From Isochrysis galbana (lineage: Eukaryota; Haptophyta; Isochrysidales; Isochrysidaceae), in the NCBI GenBank assembly GCA_018136815.1, contig CM030938.1, forward strand, positions 3,735,448 to 3,799,447: 64,000 nt of DNA, in the 5' to 3' direction. The translations under genes and the position numbers were made by a program. Positions 17,915 through 29,500 of the stretch are shown piece after piece. Every line of letters begins with the position of its first letter. The stretch's first letter is position 1. The notes under the pieces were generated by a model, which made no database searches, was not told where the DNA came from, and saw nothing but the letters and a program-made list of their open reading frames with translations.

Positions 17915-19712
17915 ATGCGGTGGGTGCAGTGGCCTAAGGCCGAGGGGCGACCAGAGCGGCTTCTCGCGGTGGCCTCGCTCGTCTTCGCGCTGCGCTTCGT
18001 CGCGCTTGCTGCCTACACGCCCTACACGTTCCTCTGGCTCGAGTCGAACGGATTCACCACCCACGAGCGAGGGCTACTGGGCGGCTTCGGCGCGGCCGTG
18101 CGGCTCTGTGCTCCGGTTTGCCTCGGCGCACTTGCTGATTGGACGGGCAGGCGAAGGAACGTCTTTATCGCGGCAACTCTGCTCAATGGATTTGCCGTCG
18201 CCGCGCTCACACTTCGCCCACACTCGGCCGCGTGGCAGGCGTGCTTCCTCGGGCTGGGCAGCCTCACAGAGACCGGAGCGCTGCTTGATGCCTTTGTAAT
18301 GCGTTCCTTGTCCTGGGCGGGCAGGGCAGAGGCCGCACCGCGTGCGCGCGCGTGGGGAGCGCTGACCTGGTGCGCTGCGGCGCCTCTCTTTGGAGCGATC
18401 TCGCAGTCTTGGGGGATCGCCACCTTGTTTAGTGCGTATGGCGGCCTCCAGTTGTGTGGGCTACCGTTCTGTCTCATGCTACCGATCTCCGAGGCGTACG
18501 GTGAGGAGCAGTCTGGAATGCGGGCCGCGCCAATTACACCTGTGAAATCTGGCCGTGAGGCTGAAGTGCTGGAGCCATCCGGTGCCAAGGCTGGCCCGAA
18601 CGATAGGTCGAGCGTTGAGGACGTGGGCGCCTGCTCGAGCTCGGCGACTCCAGCTGTAGTGCAGTCTAGCTTTGACCGCCGCGTTAGGGGTGCAGTCGGC
18701 GGATCGGGGAAAGGATCGCGCGAGCTTCGCTTTGCTATGCCGCTGCTGGTGTTAGTGGGGTTACAAATGGGAATTGGATTCGCATTTGGCTTCATCTACT
18801 TGGAAGAAGAGCTGCACGCGCCAGGGTTCTTGATCGGGCTCTCTCTCACCGCCCAAGCGGCGATCGAAGTTCCACTCTTCCGCGCTGCAGGTTTGCTGCG
18901 CCCAGCCCGATTGAACGGATCGCTCATGCCAGGCCCTATTTTTCACCCTTATGAGCGGGATATATAGTGATGTTTTGGCAAGTCCCAAAGATCGCCGCTT
19001 CCTTATTCTCTCGATTCGTGGACATGCTCAACGTGCAAACGCTAACAAATTGCCCCGCTTGTCCGCAGGGCGCATCGTCTCCATGCTCGGGGGATTACGT
19101 CCGGCCCTGCTCTCTACATCCTTGGCGGGTTGTCTTCGCTTCGTTGGCTGGTCGCTCGCTGCGAATGCTTGGATGGTCCTTCCATTTGAGTGTGGGCATG
19201 GATGGTCCTTCGCGCTTGCATACACGAACATTAGCACCATTGGCGACCTAATGGCGTCTGACGGGCTTCAAGCGACCGTGGTTGGACTTCTCAGTTCTTG
19301 CTTGGGGGCAGGCAATCTCGCTGCCACTCTGGGTTGGGGTCTTGTTGTCGAGACGATCGGCCTTCGCGCTTCATTTCGTGCTGCGGCTGCAATTTTTGGC
19401 TTTGCATTCGTGATTTCCTTGGCCTTCAGTTGGCTAGGACGAAGAGGAAGCACCCTTGCAGCCATGGGAAGAGAGAGCCTCTCGCGAGGCTCTCGCGTTG
19501 ATCGCAACTTCCCGAGCTCTTTGCCCGGCTCTCTTCCGCCTAGCGTCGAGGCGGCACAACTGATGTCGCACATCTCCAGTACCCGTCACTCTGCCAGCGA
19601 GGCTTCAGTTTGGGTCGACTCGCACAGCTCGCAAGGGAAGCCTGCAGCAATGGGGAACGGAAGCAACTCTCTCGACATGAGTTACAAGGAGGAGGAGATC
19701 ATGGAAACATGA
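17915..19712 (+). CDS. major facilitator superfamily transporter, two exons
   Basis: Exon 1 is 17915-18890, the intron 18891-19068 (GTTTGC..CCGCAG) and exon 2 19069-19712; about 539 aa. The first ATG in frame is at 17915. The N-terminal half has repeated hydrophobic spans and GALADWTGRRRNVF, an MFS loop 2-3 signature (D-x-x-G-R-R). A long polar loop follows (about residues 195-265). The C-terminal half begins LLVLVGLQMGIGFAFGFIY. The splice restores EVPLFRAAGRIVSMLGGLRP, where the second signature loop belongs. The pattern is closest to MFSD6/nucleoside-type (MFS_1_like) transporters, but the substrate is unknown. A roughly 90-residue Ser-rich cytoplasmic tail ends the protein. It lies next to the hAT element at 20118. 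Confidence 0.8.
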
Positions 19713-20109
19713 TGACGAATGGTGGTGAAAGGCTGCCATCTCACAGCCACAGCAAGAGGTGCCGACCGCTCGTCTGCGCCTGGCGTATACGTATATGCAT
19801 CGTAGTGACGTGCGTTGTATGACTACTACATTAAAACCAAATTCCACAACTTGTGGCCACTACTCACCTTCGCCAGCGCCCTCCCATGTGCTTTCTTCGC
19901 GGAAGTCGCGGCTCAGGAGTTAGAACCCTGCGGGTGTTCTGAGATCCCGCGCCCTTGGCCGCCGTGTACGCTTGCTCCCCCCACCACCACCACCACCTTT
20001 CATTTCGCTTATCTAATCCCCTTCTCAGAGGTGACGCGGACACGGCATAGCAAACAAGCGAGCAAAGCCATGCACTCCGCTACGCGTTGGCGTTTTTTGC
20101 TTTTGACGG
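19713..20109. other. 3-prime flank of the MFS gene, no gene seen
   Basis: No coding signal. Its right edge is the CCCTGGAG target site (20110-20117) of the hAT element. Confidence 0.4.
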
Positions 20110-20117
20110 CCCTGGAG

Positions 20118-21011
20118 CAAGGCTAGGGCTGGGCTAAGCCCGTTAACAAGTTAATACCATTAATACCCAGTAATGGGCAACGTCTTACCTGTTAACACCC
20201 AGCCCAAAACTAAACCTGTTAATGTGCTGAGTTTGGGCCCTCCGAGAAACTCAAAATTGCCTGTTATTGTACCATTAATGGGCACTTGTGGGAGGGGCTC
20301 CGAGCACCAGCAGTTGACCTCGCATTGGGCGCTGGAGGCATAGGAGCGTTCAGAGCGGCCGCGCTCCGCGCGCACCACCAACTTAATCGAAATGTAGATA
20401 GTAACTATAGATGGTACATAGATAGCATTCATCCTCTTACGAGCACTACACACTACACTATGCACGAGAGCCACACACCAAGACACCACACACGCCGTGT
20501 GCCGTGTCGATATCGATATCACTCGGTGTTCTGACTAGCAAACAAAGACGCCTCTAGAGTAGTATCCTTCGCAGATTTTTGTAGATCACCGTGCATTTTC
20601 CCTGCGGCCGAGAACACACGCTCCACCCCTGCAGTCAACGCCGGCGAAGCTAGGAATTGCTTGGCCATTTTGGCGCCTTGCGCTTCGATGGCGGTCCGCG
20701 CTTACCCATGAGCGCGTCGGCGTCGGGGGGGGGGAGGCGCAGGGCGCAGGTAAGGGGGGGGGACAGCTCCCGGCGTCGGGGGGCGGTGGGAGGGGAGGGG
20801 GGAAGGGAATCCCGCCCCAAACATGTATTCCAACGTTGGGGTAACAGCTTGTAATGGGTCTAACCTGTTAATGGCCACTAACAGGGTATTAACACCCCTA
20901 AAACAACCTGTTAACACCCAAGAAAAAACTCAACCTGTTAATGTGCTGACCTTGAAAAACTACTAATGGGTTTCCAAAAAACTTGCCTGTTAATGGTCAG
21001 CCCTAGCCTTG
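20118..21011. mobile_element. complete-ended hAT-type transposon, defective, 894 bp
   Basis: The ends are perfect 14-bp inverted repeats CAAGGCTAGGGCTG, flanked by the 8-bp direct repeat CCCTGGAG (20110-20117 and 21012-21019), as expected of hAT insertions. Both subterminal regions carry many CCTGTTAA(T/C), CCATTAATGGGC and AACCTGTTAATGTGCTGA motifs, likely transposase-binding sites. The interior keeps only the C-terminal hAT dimerisation segment of a transposase on the minus strand, so the element is non-autonomous. Confidence 0.9.
20519..20690 (-). pseudogene. hAT transposase C-terminal dimerisation fragment
   Basis: The minus strand reads AKMAKQFLASPALTAGVERV, then FSAAGKMHGDLQK, ending in TGA at 20519. 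This matches the hAT dimerisation motif (LA..fL..P.tSagvERvFS.aG). An in-frame TAA lies just upstream (near 20700) and the rest of the transposase is absent. It sits inside the hAT element with intact ends. Confidence 0.85.
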
Positions 21012-21514
21012 CCCTGGAGGTTGTCTTCACGTTCGTTGTGGTGCACTCCTAACCGCGGGTGCACTTGGCTTAGACCCGGGTCAAGCCAGGCTTGTTTTGC
21101 ACCCATTTGCTGCTTGGCTCGAGTAGGTAGGTGCGGTAGGGCAAAAACAACCGCTCAAGCCTTCGCGCATTACAAACAATCTTTTGCGGTCCAATCGGAG
21201 AGACATAGAGAAGCCTCCAAGAGTAAATGTGGATGACGCCGAGAAGACACAACAAAAGCCGCTCAATGCCCACCGGGCATGCCTAAATATCGATGAAGTC
21301 GCGTTCCATCAAAAGAGGGCCAGGTGATAGTTTTGTTTTCACTCAGAATGTCTAGCGTGAGGTTAGCTTGTTTTATGCCTGAACAATTCCTCCAATGAGT
21401 ATTATTATTACAAGCTAATTATTATACCCCACAATTTACCATTTTTTAGTACAGGCGCAAGGAGCAAGGACGCGGCGCGCAGAGCGCGCACCATTCGATT
21501 TATCGAGTGAGGTA
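21012..21514. other. flank with a partial duplicate of the next small ORF
   Basis: Near 21355-21440 lies a shortened second copy of the 21515-21655 region. On the minus strand it encodes VIIILIGGIVQA followed by a stop. The reversed GTCGCGTTCCATCAAAAGAG motif is at 21299. A minus ORF at 21070-21273 is hydrophobic at its start but has no ATG. Confidence 0.4.
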
Positions 21515-21655
21515 TCACCGTTTTAGCTTGTTTTCTTTTTCCGGTAGGAATGTCTGAACAATTCCTCCGATGAGTATTATTATTACAAAGATGAGCGCAA
21601 AGCTAATCATGATACCCATGGGTACAATGCCGAATACCCAATGGTACCACGGCAT
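21515..21655 (-). CDS. 46-residue single-span membrane protein, unknown
   Basis: ATG at 21655 gives MPWYHWVFGIVPMG, a strongly hydrophobic stretch and IGGIVQTFLPEKENKLKR before TGA. The aromatic N-terminus, one or two spans and short basic tail are clear. I recognise no family. It is AT-rich relative to the host genes. Part of it is duplicated at 21355-21440. The GCGACATGCC start context resembles that of the 92-aa ORF at 7617. A mobile-element cargo or organelle-derived gene is possible. Confidence 0.4.
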   Translation of the reverse strand: MPWYHWVFGIVPMGIMISFALIFVIIILIGGIVQTFLPEKENKLKR

Positions 21656-21751
21656 GTCGCGTCTTTCCTACAAGAGGTGAGTTTTGTTTTTCACAGACAA
21701 GGACACGGCGCGTGCGCATAGCAACCCCCCCCCCCCCCCGGTAACCACCAG

Positions 21752-22060
21752 TTACGCATGCTGAGTTTTCATCTTCTTCGTCTTTTTCTCACACCCCTCC
21801 TCCTCGATCCTATTGTCAATGTCGTTCTTCTGGCAGGCGACGATGTCGCTGCTTGGCTGATCCTGGATGGCGAGGTCCGTGATGCGTGAGAGGACGGCCT
21901 TCCGGTTCTCCATGTAGAGTTTGCCAGCTGCTCGGCGCACTTGCACCATGGGATTCGTTTCAGCGTACGCGACCGCCATGATGTATTCCATGCAGAGGTA
22001 CGCGACGGCGGCCTGCTCTCCAATGTATCTGGTCTTTGGCCGGCCGCCCGGCGACAACCT
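21752..22060 (-). CDS. small unknown protein, LCMEYI family, 5-prime end unresolved
   Basis: The minus frame reads KTRYIGEQAAVAYLCMEYIM, then AVAYAETNPMVQVRRAAGKL, SRITDLAIQDQP and a charged tail EEEGCEKKTKKMKTQHA. No ATG starts the homologous block; the frame is open upstream to 22231 without ATG, and TAG|GT near 22068 could be a splice acceptor. A truncated homologue lies at 6748-6837. The helical pattern resembles a histone fold only loosely. It sits beside repeat R4. The function is unknown. Confidence 0.4.
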   Translation of the reverse strand, partial: RLSPGGRPKTRYIGEQAAVAYLCMEYIMAVAYAETNPMVQVRRAAGKLYMENRKAVLSRITDLAIQDQPSSDIVACQKNDIDNRIEEEGCEKKTKKMKTQHA

Positions 22061-22214
22061 AGCGCACCCGCCTCGAATGAGCCAGGAGGCAAACGGACTC
22101 CGACAAAAGGATCTACACGACAACAGACGCACTGAAAACCGGTCGCCCGGCGGCACAAGAGGGAGGAAGAGAACAGCCCGCCAGGGACCGGGACCGGGAC
22201 ACGCCGCCTGCCAC

Positions 22215-22360
22215 CTAGAAACCCCGTTCACCGAGCCCCTACGTAGTGCACGAGGGGAGGAGCCGCAAGGCAGGTGGAAGGAGTGGGAATGGACGCGGGC
22301 GTGGCTGCGAGCAAGTTCCGCAAAGCCGCGCGTGTGGTGAGAATATTAAGAAGTTTTTTT
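22215..22360 (+). repeat. dispersed repeat R4, copy 2
   Basis: It contains GAGCCCCTACGTAGTGCACG, AGCCGCAAGGCAGG, GGGCGTGGC and GAGAATATTAAGAAGTTTTT. See the copies at 3690 and 42690. Confidence 0.6.
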
Positions 22361-23122
22361 TAGGGGGTAGTGTGTAGTGTGGGTGTTTGATCCAGCTTTG
22401 ATTGTTCGCCAGGTTTGGGTATGGGGGCTGGTCCAACCAAAGGATCCTCTCGGCTGCGTTTTGGATCCGAGACGAAGGGAAGGGAAACCGTGGGGCGACC
22501 GCACTAAAGGGGCGGGGAAGTGGATGCCGGGACGTGACGCACCGTTACCAGTCCGCGCGGGGGGAATTCCGTGGGGGGTGATGCAAGGGGGAATCGTCAA
22601 GCATCGCGGGGAGAGCTCGGAACGGGATAGGGAGTACGAAAGGGGGAAAGCCGAGACAGGCTGAGGCTACTTCTCTCTTGGGGTATCCTAGGACCTAGGG
22701 GCGGTTCTCCCCCCAACCACAACATTTGTTTTTCAACTATCAGGGGTGGGCACCCTCATGATAATTTATGTTCATGTGAACTCGCTGTTGCGGATTGCAT
22801 ACGTTCTCACGGGTTCGAACCCCATGATGTACCGCTTTTGTCCCACGAGACTGATTCCACCTCCATTCATCTCCAATTTATCTGCGTCAATGAGCGCAAT
22901 TTTGTGGCGCAACGTTTCATCGAGTGCACAACACCTGACGTACAGCTCCAATTCAGGGCTGGTTTCTGCATCATTGCTACGTTGTTAGCCTTACTCATCG
23001 ACAGAGGTGCTGCGCTCACATCGCACTTCCCGCTCGATGGTACGTAGACCTCAAGATAGTACGCATTGAAGCGGAAGGCAAAGAAAAAAGGTGTCGCCGC
23101 CGCTCCCCACCACCGCATCATG
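22361..23122. other. intergenic, no gene seen
   Basis: Mixed sequence with short overlapping ORFs and no recognisable domain. A GGGTTCGAACCCC block at 22811 is not part of a tRNA. Confidence 0.3.
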
Positions 23123-23237
23123 GAGAATGTACAAGAGATTGAATGCAAGTCAAGAGCCTTAATGGAAGATGTTAGAAATCGAGGAGAATGTACGAGAGAT
23201 TGAATGAAAGTCAAGAGCCTCAATGGAAGATGTTAGA
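23123..23237. repeat. 61-bp tandem duplication at the 3-prime end of the next gene
   Basis: Two copies start GAGAATGTAC(A/G)AGAGATTG (23123 and 23184) and end GGAAGATGTTAGAA. The second copy overlaps the stop of the 272-aa gene. Confidence 0.8.
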
Positions 23238-24051
23238 ACAACTTCGAGAAGAAACCCTTCTTATTACGATCTGAGCCAAGAGGGTGCTCGCGGGCCTCCT
23301 CGTATGCGTGCCGTATCATGGCTTTGACTTCATCAGCTACATGTTTCTGCGAATTGAGAGAAGCAGATTTGTCCAGCCCGATGTGCGCGTATGAGGGAGT
23401 GGGATAGTGGCGCCTGTAGATGTACCAGAAGGCATCCCACGACTCACCATCGACCCCCCATTCGTACTCGTAGAAGCCATGCTCACGGGTTGCCTCCCGA
23501 TACAGCTTGTGATGGGATGGGGCACACCTGCGCACAACGATATGCAAGTGGATGAGCGGGCGGCCGGCGGAGTGCTTTACGACCCGCGCACTCCGGTTGT
23601 GCCTAAGCGACGCTGCGCCGAGCACGCAGCACGATAGCGCCATAGCCCCTCGGCCGCGTAGATCTGTCGCGTACCATATTATGTTGAGGTAGTCTGCCAT
23701 CCCGCTACCCTCGACCATCCTCCTGGTGGTCTGCGGGTCGGTGATACTCCAGAGCCACTCCCGGATGTGGCCCACGATGTTAAGATGGATAGGCCCGCAT
23801 TGATTCCCTCGTAGCACAATCACTGCAGTGCACTGCAGCAGCCAGTGCTCAGGGCCGAGGCATGAGACATGGATGGGGAGCGTCTCACGCTTCGAGAGCT
23901 TAAACGGCGGAGGCTTGAGGGTTGCGTCGCGCCAGTCGGCGGTGAGGTAGACAAAGACACGACCGTCCTTCTCGTTCTCTCCCCCCTCCACCTTCTGCGC
24001 CGCGCCGCCCACCCAGCGCGCGTTCAGGTTGCCCGAGTTGACCTCCGACAT
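23233..24051 (-). CDS. 272-aa protein of unknown function
   Basis: ATG at 24051 opens MSEVNSGNLNARWVGGAAQK. The frame is open without introns to TAA at 23233. Notable segments are RVFVYLTADWRDATLKPPPF, YLNIIWYATDLRGRGAMALS, RPLIHLHIVVRRCAPSHHKL and WDAFWYIYRRHYPTPSYAH, with a charged C-terminus NKKGFFSKLF. Residue composition is that of a folded, moderately basic protein. I do not recognise the family. An HLH motif near a Tyr-rich segment recalls HUH nucleases, but the other motifs are missing. The upstream side carries a roughly 300-bp (GA)n tract on the coding strand (24439-24735). I judged the long N-terminal extension of the frame through that tract to be non-coding. Confidence 0.5.
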   Translation of the reverse strand: MSEVNSGNLNARWVGGAAQKVEGGENEKDGRVFVYLTADWRDATLKPPPFKLSKRETLPIHVSCLGPEHWLLQCTAVIVLRGNQCGPIHLNIVGHIREWLWSITDPQTTRRMVEGSGMADYLNIIWYATDLRGRGAMALSCCVLGAASLRHNRSARVVKHSAGRPLIHLHIVVRRCAPSHHKLYREATREHGFYEYEWGVDGESWDAFWYIYRRHYPTPSYAHIGLDKSASLNSQKHVADEVKAMIRHAYEEAREHPLGSDRNKKGFFSKLF

Positions 24052-24436
24052 CCGCGCGCCGGCCCCAACAACCGGGCGCTCTCTCTTCCCCCTCCTCCGC
24101 TCCCCCCCCCTCTCTCCGCCGTCTCCGAGCCTCTCTCCTCCTCCTTCTCTCTTCTCTCTCTTCTCAGTTGCCTCCTCCCCCTCCTCTTCCCTCTCATCGC
24201 TCACCCTTTCAATCTTGTTCTCTCGCTCGCCTCTTCTCTTGCCACCAAACCCCCCCTCTCTCGTCTCGTCTCCCTCTCCTCCTTTCTTGTTTCTCTTTTC
24301 TTCAGTTTCACTGGAAGGGTACCTGTTTCTCCCTACAGTTTTGCTTTCTTCTTTTGTACTTCTTTCTCTATACTCTAGAAGCGAACGCCCCCTGCAACAG
24401 CTAGGAGGACTTGCGGGCGGGGAGTCGCGAACAACC

Positions 24437-25646
<1,210 letters not shown>

Positions 25647-27038
25647 TAAGGTGTGGAACAAGATACCTAGATATCTTAATATCTACTATGTAATTGGGTT
25701 TGAGGACTATCTACATCTATCAAGATAGCAATCGGCACTATCTCTATCTATCAAGATAGCAGTTATGGGCGCTCCAAACTATTAGGCTAATATCTACGAT
25801 ATCTACTAGATAGTGCGGATAGATCCCGGAGCGTCGGAGCGTGCCAAGAAAAAAGAACGAGACACTCTTGCTACTCGCTCTACTCGCAATTGAAACCCGC
25901 GAGCAATGCATGCTCCAATGACGAATCCGACTGCGCGCTTTTCTGTCGCATTCGCGAATCGACTCTCGCTAGGCTTCTCTCTTCTCTTCGTTCGGTATTT
26001 ATCGTTATAATTCTCTCGTTCTCGTTCTCGGTCAAAAACTTCGCGTGGACGCCTAGGATCTAGGGTTCTGGAGCGCCCTCCCTCTGCTCTCTCGAAGAGA
26101 AGGGAAGTTTCCCCACCTTTCTTCCTCCCAGGCGCCTCGCAAAAGGTTTAATTCGCTATCTCCCCGCGTTTCTTTACCTGCTTCTGGGGGCAATCAGGTT
26201 TGGTTTGCCATCTCCCCTCGGAGATCGATTTAGGTTCGCTGCTTGGGTGAGGGAATCTTTCTCCTTGGTCCTTGGTTTGCCATCTCCCCTTGGAGATTGA
26301 TTTAGATTCGCTGCTTTGGTTTTGGGTTATCTTTCCCCTTGATGCAAGTTGCATGGAAGCCCTTGGTCCCGTTGGTTTTTGGTTTTCTCCTCCCTTGGTT
26401 GCTACTCGGGGTTGCTCGATAGAAACGTCTAGAAGGTCCACGCTCAACAGCAAGATTTCTTCGATTGCAAGGATACCTCGCTGCGATCTGTATCCAATGT
26501 GATCGCCGTGGTTGCGCGACATAACGTTCCTCTTCGACTTTCCGCCTTGGTGGGAAAATCCAAAGCGAAGACACGCTCCGACCGTCGCTGCGGATTCTCT
26601 CTCTCTCTCGCTCTCTCTCTCTGTCTCTCGCGACGTGTTTGAGTTACCGGCGATGTGGGGTCTCGGTTATTTCATGTTTTGCTTGGTTTGGGTGAATGAT
26701 TCTAGTGTGTTCGTGAGTCGGTGTCGCAGCATCGTTGGATCCGACGTCTTGTCGTCAGTCGTCATCCGTCGCTCTCGCTCTCGTCGCTCTCGCTCTCGTA
26801 ACACTCGTACCCTACAAACTCTCCTTGCCTCACCAGCCCCTGCCAACACAGCCCTCCTCTCACTCACCCTCGCCTCTCGCCTCTCGCTCGATGTCGCTCT
26901 CGCCGCCGTCCTCGCCCTCGCTCAAGCCCGCCTGCCCGCCTTCCTCTGCTGACGGGCCTCAGCCCGTCAGCGTCTCCGAAGTCGTCTCCTCCGCCGCGCC
27001 TGCCGCCGGTCTGCCTCCTTCCTCATTGCCCTCAGGCC
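25647..27038 (+). mobile_element. repeat element with CT/CTCG-rich leader and short Pro-Ser ORF (hAT-associated)
   Basis: It begins TAAGGTGTGGAACAAGATAC, close to the TAAGGCGTGGAA end of the MITE at 63206, and has similar TATCTA..AAGATAG sub-repeats. The segment at 25880-26040 (GTCGCATTCGCGAATCGAC, CGGTATTTATCGTTAT) recurs reversed at 63000-63150. The Pro-rich ORF block (CGAAGTCGTCTCCTC, TCATTGCCCTCAGGCCCT) recurs reversed at 62830-62950. A 73-bp duplication holding TTTGCCATCTCCCCT lies at 26200-26330. The boundaries are approximate. Confidence 0.5.
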
Positions 27039-27340
27039 CTATGGGCCATCCCAATTCGTCATTTTCAGATCGTCGTGCAGCTTGCCAGCCTTCGAGAATG
27101 CTCGCTCAACACCTGCAGAGGTCGCTGGGCGACCCAAGTATTGGCGTGCCATCTTGCAAAGGGTCGGTAGGCCAGCTGGCCGCCCCGTCGCCGGATCCGC
27201 CCTCAAATTGTGGTCGCGGGCCTTCCACCACACAAGTGGGTTGGTGTCTAGGTCCTTCTCGGCGGGCAACGCCATGTATATCTCGAGCTGATCAGGAGCG
27301 AGCTTGAGGCCAACCAGAGCGTCTCGGAGAAGGTGCTCCG
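27039..27340 (-). pseudogene. hAT transposase C-terminal fragment
   Basis: The minus strand reads LLRDALVGLKLAPDQLEIYM, then NPLVWWKARDHNLRADPATG, CKMARQYLGRPATSAGVERA and FSKAGKLHDDLK before a stop at 27039. This is the hAT dimerisation region (WWK, TSAGVERaFS). An in-frame TAA lies near 27343 and the catalytic DDE part is not seen nearby. It abuts, in the opposite orientation, the leader repeat ending near 27038. Confidence 0.88.
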
Positions 27341-28219
27341 ACCAGAATTAGAACCTCCACCAGCAGACATTTTCAATCGTAACCGCATCCCTGCTCACCC
27401 AACAGTGGTGTACGATGCGGGGCGGCTGCTTCGCGATGGCAAGGGGCGAGGCAAGGTGTTGCGGGCAGGTGCTGACCCAGATCGAGGGTACACGCACGCA
27501 TTTGCCTATACGCACACGCTGCCTAGCGGCAAGATGGAAACGCGCTACGCATACGCTTGCAAGGATGGCCAGCTTGCCTCAAGTGGGCAGGTGACAGCGT
27601 ACGCGGCATACATCCCGCGGATGCTTGAGGGTAGGGTGGCAGATGTGGCGGCTGCACTGCATGAGCCTTTGTGGTTCAAGCGCTCAGTAGCAACATTTCA
27701 CCAGGAGCTCATCCTCTCCAGTGAGGAGATTGAAGTGCCCCTGATAGACATCACCAACACCATCCTAGCTGTCCACCCAAACTACCTCATCTACATTGAT
27801 GGAGGGAGCATTGCAGAAGATGATGTATTTGTACAGACGGTAAGTTTGATTGTCTGGCCGCTCATCATATCGGTCGATTGGCTCACGCCGCAAGGCACCC
27901 ATGTATTTTCCTTGCTCCACAGCTTGCCCTCACCTCATACAACAAGTTGCTAGCGAATCATCAACACGTGCAGCTACCGCATGGAAGCCAAGCTCCTGAA
28001 GATGGTGGAGCGTCGGCACCGCGGAGTCAGCTGCCCGCGATCGTTTCCGTCCCCTTCCTGCGGCCGATATCGACGTGTTGGTTGGAGGTGGCGTGCTGCG
28101 CGGCGCGTCTGAGGCACGTCCAGCACTTTGTGGTGCTCCAGATTGCGCGTCGTGCCCCGGAACGGCGACAGCTACAGGAATGCAACCACCATAGCTACCA
28201 AGCGCCGGCCCCGCCGTGA
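27341..28219 (+). CDS. possible two-exon gene of unknown function, start unresolved
   Basis: A plus frame reads LEPPPADIFNRNRIPAHPTV, GYTHAFAYTHTLPSGKMETR, AAALHEPLWFKRSVATFHQE and AVHPNYLIYIDGGSIAEDD. It reaches ACG|GTAAGT at 27840; CTCCACAG|CTT at 27922 would join it to LALTSYNKLLANHQHV and a low-complexity end at 28219. The frame is open back into the antisense of the hAT fragment without a convincing ATG. Exon 1 has good coding character, exon 2 weak; an opposite-strand ORF (27930-28436) competes with it. The family is unknown, and it may belong to the transposon complex. Confidence 0.35.
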
Positions 28220-29159
28220 ATACCGGTATGCCAATCCCATATGGCGAGAAATATGGCTGCTGGCTTGCATGCCAAGCACTGAAGCCATGCATGTCCATCT
28301 GAGTAGAGTGGTAGGTGTGGCTGGCAACTGCCAAAGGCAAGGAGGGCAGGTGCACAGCAGGGTGCCAACGTGGTGGTGGCACGAGCTCGTGGAAAGCCGG
28401 GGCGGCGGTTGGCGTACGGCCTTCACCTGCCGACACCGGCAGGTCGGCGAGCCATCATGCTCCTTTGCCACGGAAGGGTTGTCGGACGACGAAGAACCGC
28501 GATTGCAGAAGAATCGCGATTGCATCCTTTGCTGAAGGACGCCAGAATTCGGTTTTTTGTCTCTTAAAAACATTGCTAAATACATGATAAAAGAAGGAAA
28601 TTCCCATCGGATTCGCATAGGAGGGAGAAGAGAGACAGAGAGGGGGAGGGAGCGGGGGGGGGGGGGGAACCGCCAAAGAGAAAACCCGACCGACGGGACG
28701 AAACACCAGTAGCCAGTAGCGAGCCGCCGGGGGGGGAACGCCTGGGAAGCGGCTTCCCCCGGCTTCGAGCCGCTTCGGAACTCTTTTGGCCCTTCCTGGA
28801 AACCGTTCCAACTCCATGACACTCATTGCGGCACAGAGGCTCATCAACTGACCCGATAACAAGATTCGCTCACGCGGGACGACACCTGCAACCCCTGAAA
28901 TATCATTTCCGGGTGTCACCGGGTGTCACCCTCCTATGTAAGCAGCAGAGAAACTCCAGCGCCTCACGAGGGGGGTGGAAATGCTGCGACCTGGCTCATC
29001 AGGCATGGCGGGATTCCGGGACCGGAACGTTGTATCCAATTTGCTAGTGGGGTTGGCTAGGATATGGATATGGATATAATATTATTTATTACTAGTATTA
29101 TATCTACGCCGCGGCGAGCAGGAAAGCCCAAGATCTTGCCAGAGAAAGCGCGATGCACG
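28220..29159. other. intergenic, no supported gene
   Basis: Overlapping ORFs on both strands, a GGAGGGAGC/G-run tract at 28620-28670 and a short CGGGTGTCAC duplication at 28910-28930. A minus ORF at 27930-28436 (with GRGRKRSRAADS, a nuclear-signal-like stretch) is possible but unsupported. Confidence 0.3.
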
Positions 29160-29500
29160 GGGGTGGGCGTGAGCGAGAGCTTCGCCCACCGAAAAATCGG
29201 TAGGTCTCGCACCAGTTCACCTGTTTATAGGATAAGTCGAGACTGACGCCAGTCCGGTAGGCATAAAAGGAAGGGGGGAACGCAGAACGGATCACCGGTG
29301 GGGGGCGCGGGCCACCGGACCATATCTAAGCCCTTCACGCCCAATCCCCATAGTAGTTAGTGCACGGGGGAAGCCGCCTGATTGCTGCTGATTGCGGGGG
29401 GGGAAGGGCCAGGGGAGTGGGGGTGTAGAAAGTATGCTACATGTGAGTAGAGGTTCCATGCGCCGCGAGAGCGGTAAGAATATCATAAGATTTATTTAAA
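29160..29500 (+). repeat. dispersed repeat R2, copy 1
   Basis: It shares GTGGGCG.GAGCGAGAGC, GGAAGGGGGGAACG, ATCACCGG and GGACCATATCTAAGCCC with 42275-42580. It ends in an AT-rich AAGAATAT..ATTTA segment. Class unknown. Confidence 0.7.

Noticed and set aside
21752-22060. Histone H2A-like fold (RYIG..A.AYL..EYI..LAI)
   Set aside because: Spacing within the long helix and to the LAI motif differs from H2A by several residues, so the likeness is not enough to name it.
22811-22824. GGGTTCGAACCCC, a tRNA T-arm-like sequence
   Set aside because: No matching A box, acceptor stem or anticodon arm at the right distance on either strand.
23233-24051. HUH nuclease (IHLHIVV plus a Tyr-rich WYIYRRHY)
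   Set aside because: No other Rep, relaxase or transposase motifs are visible; a lone HLH is weak.
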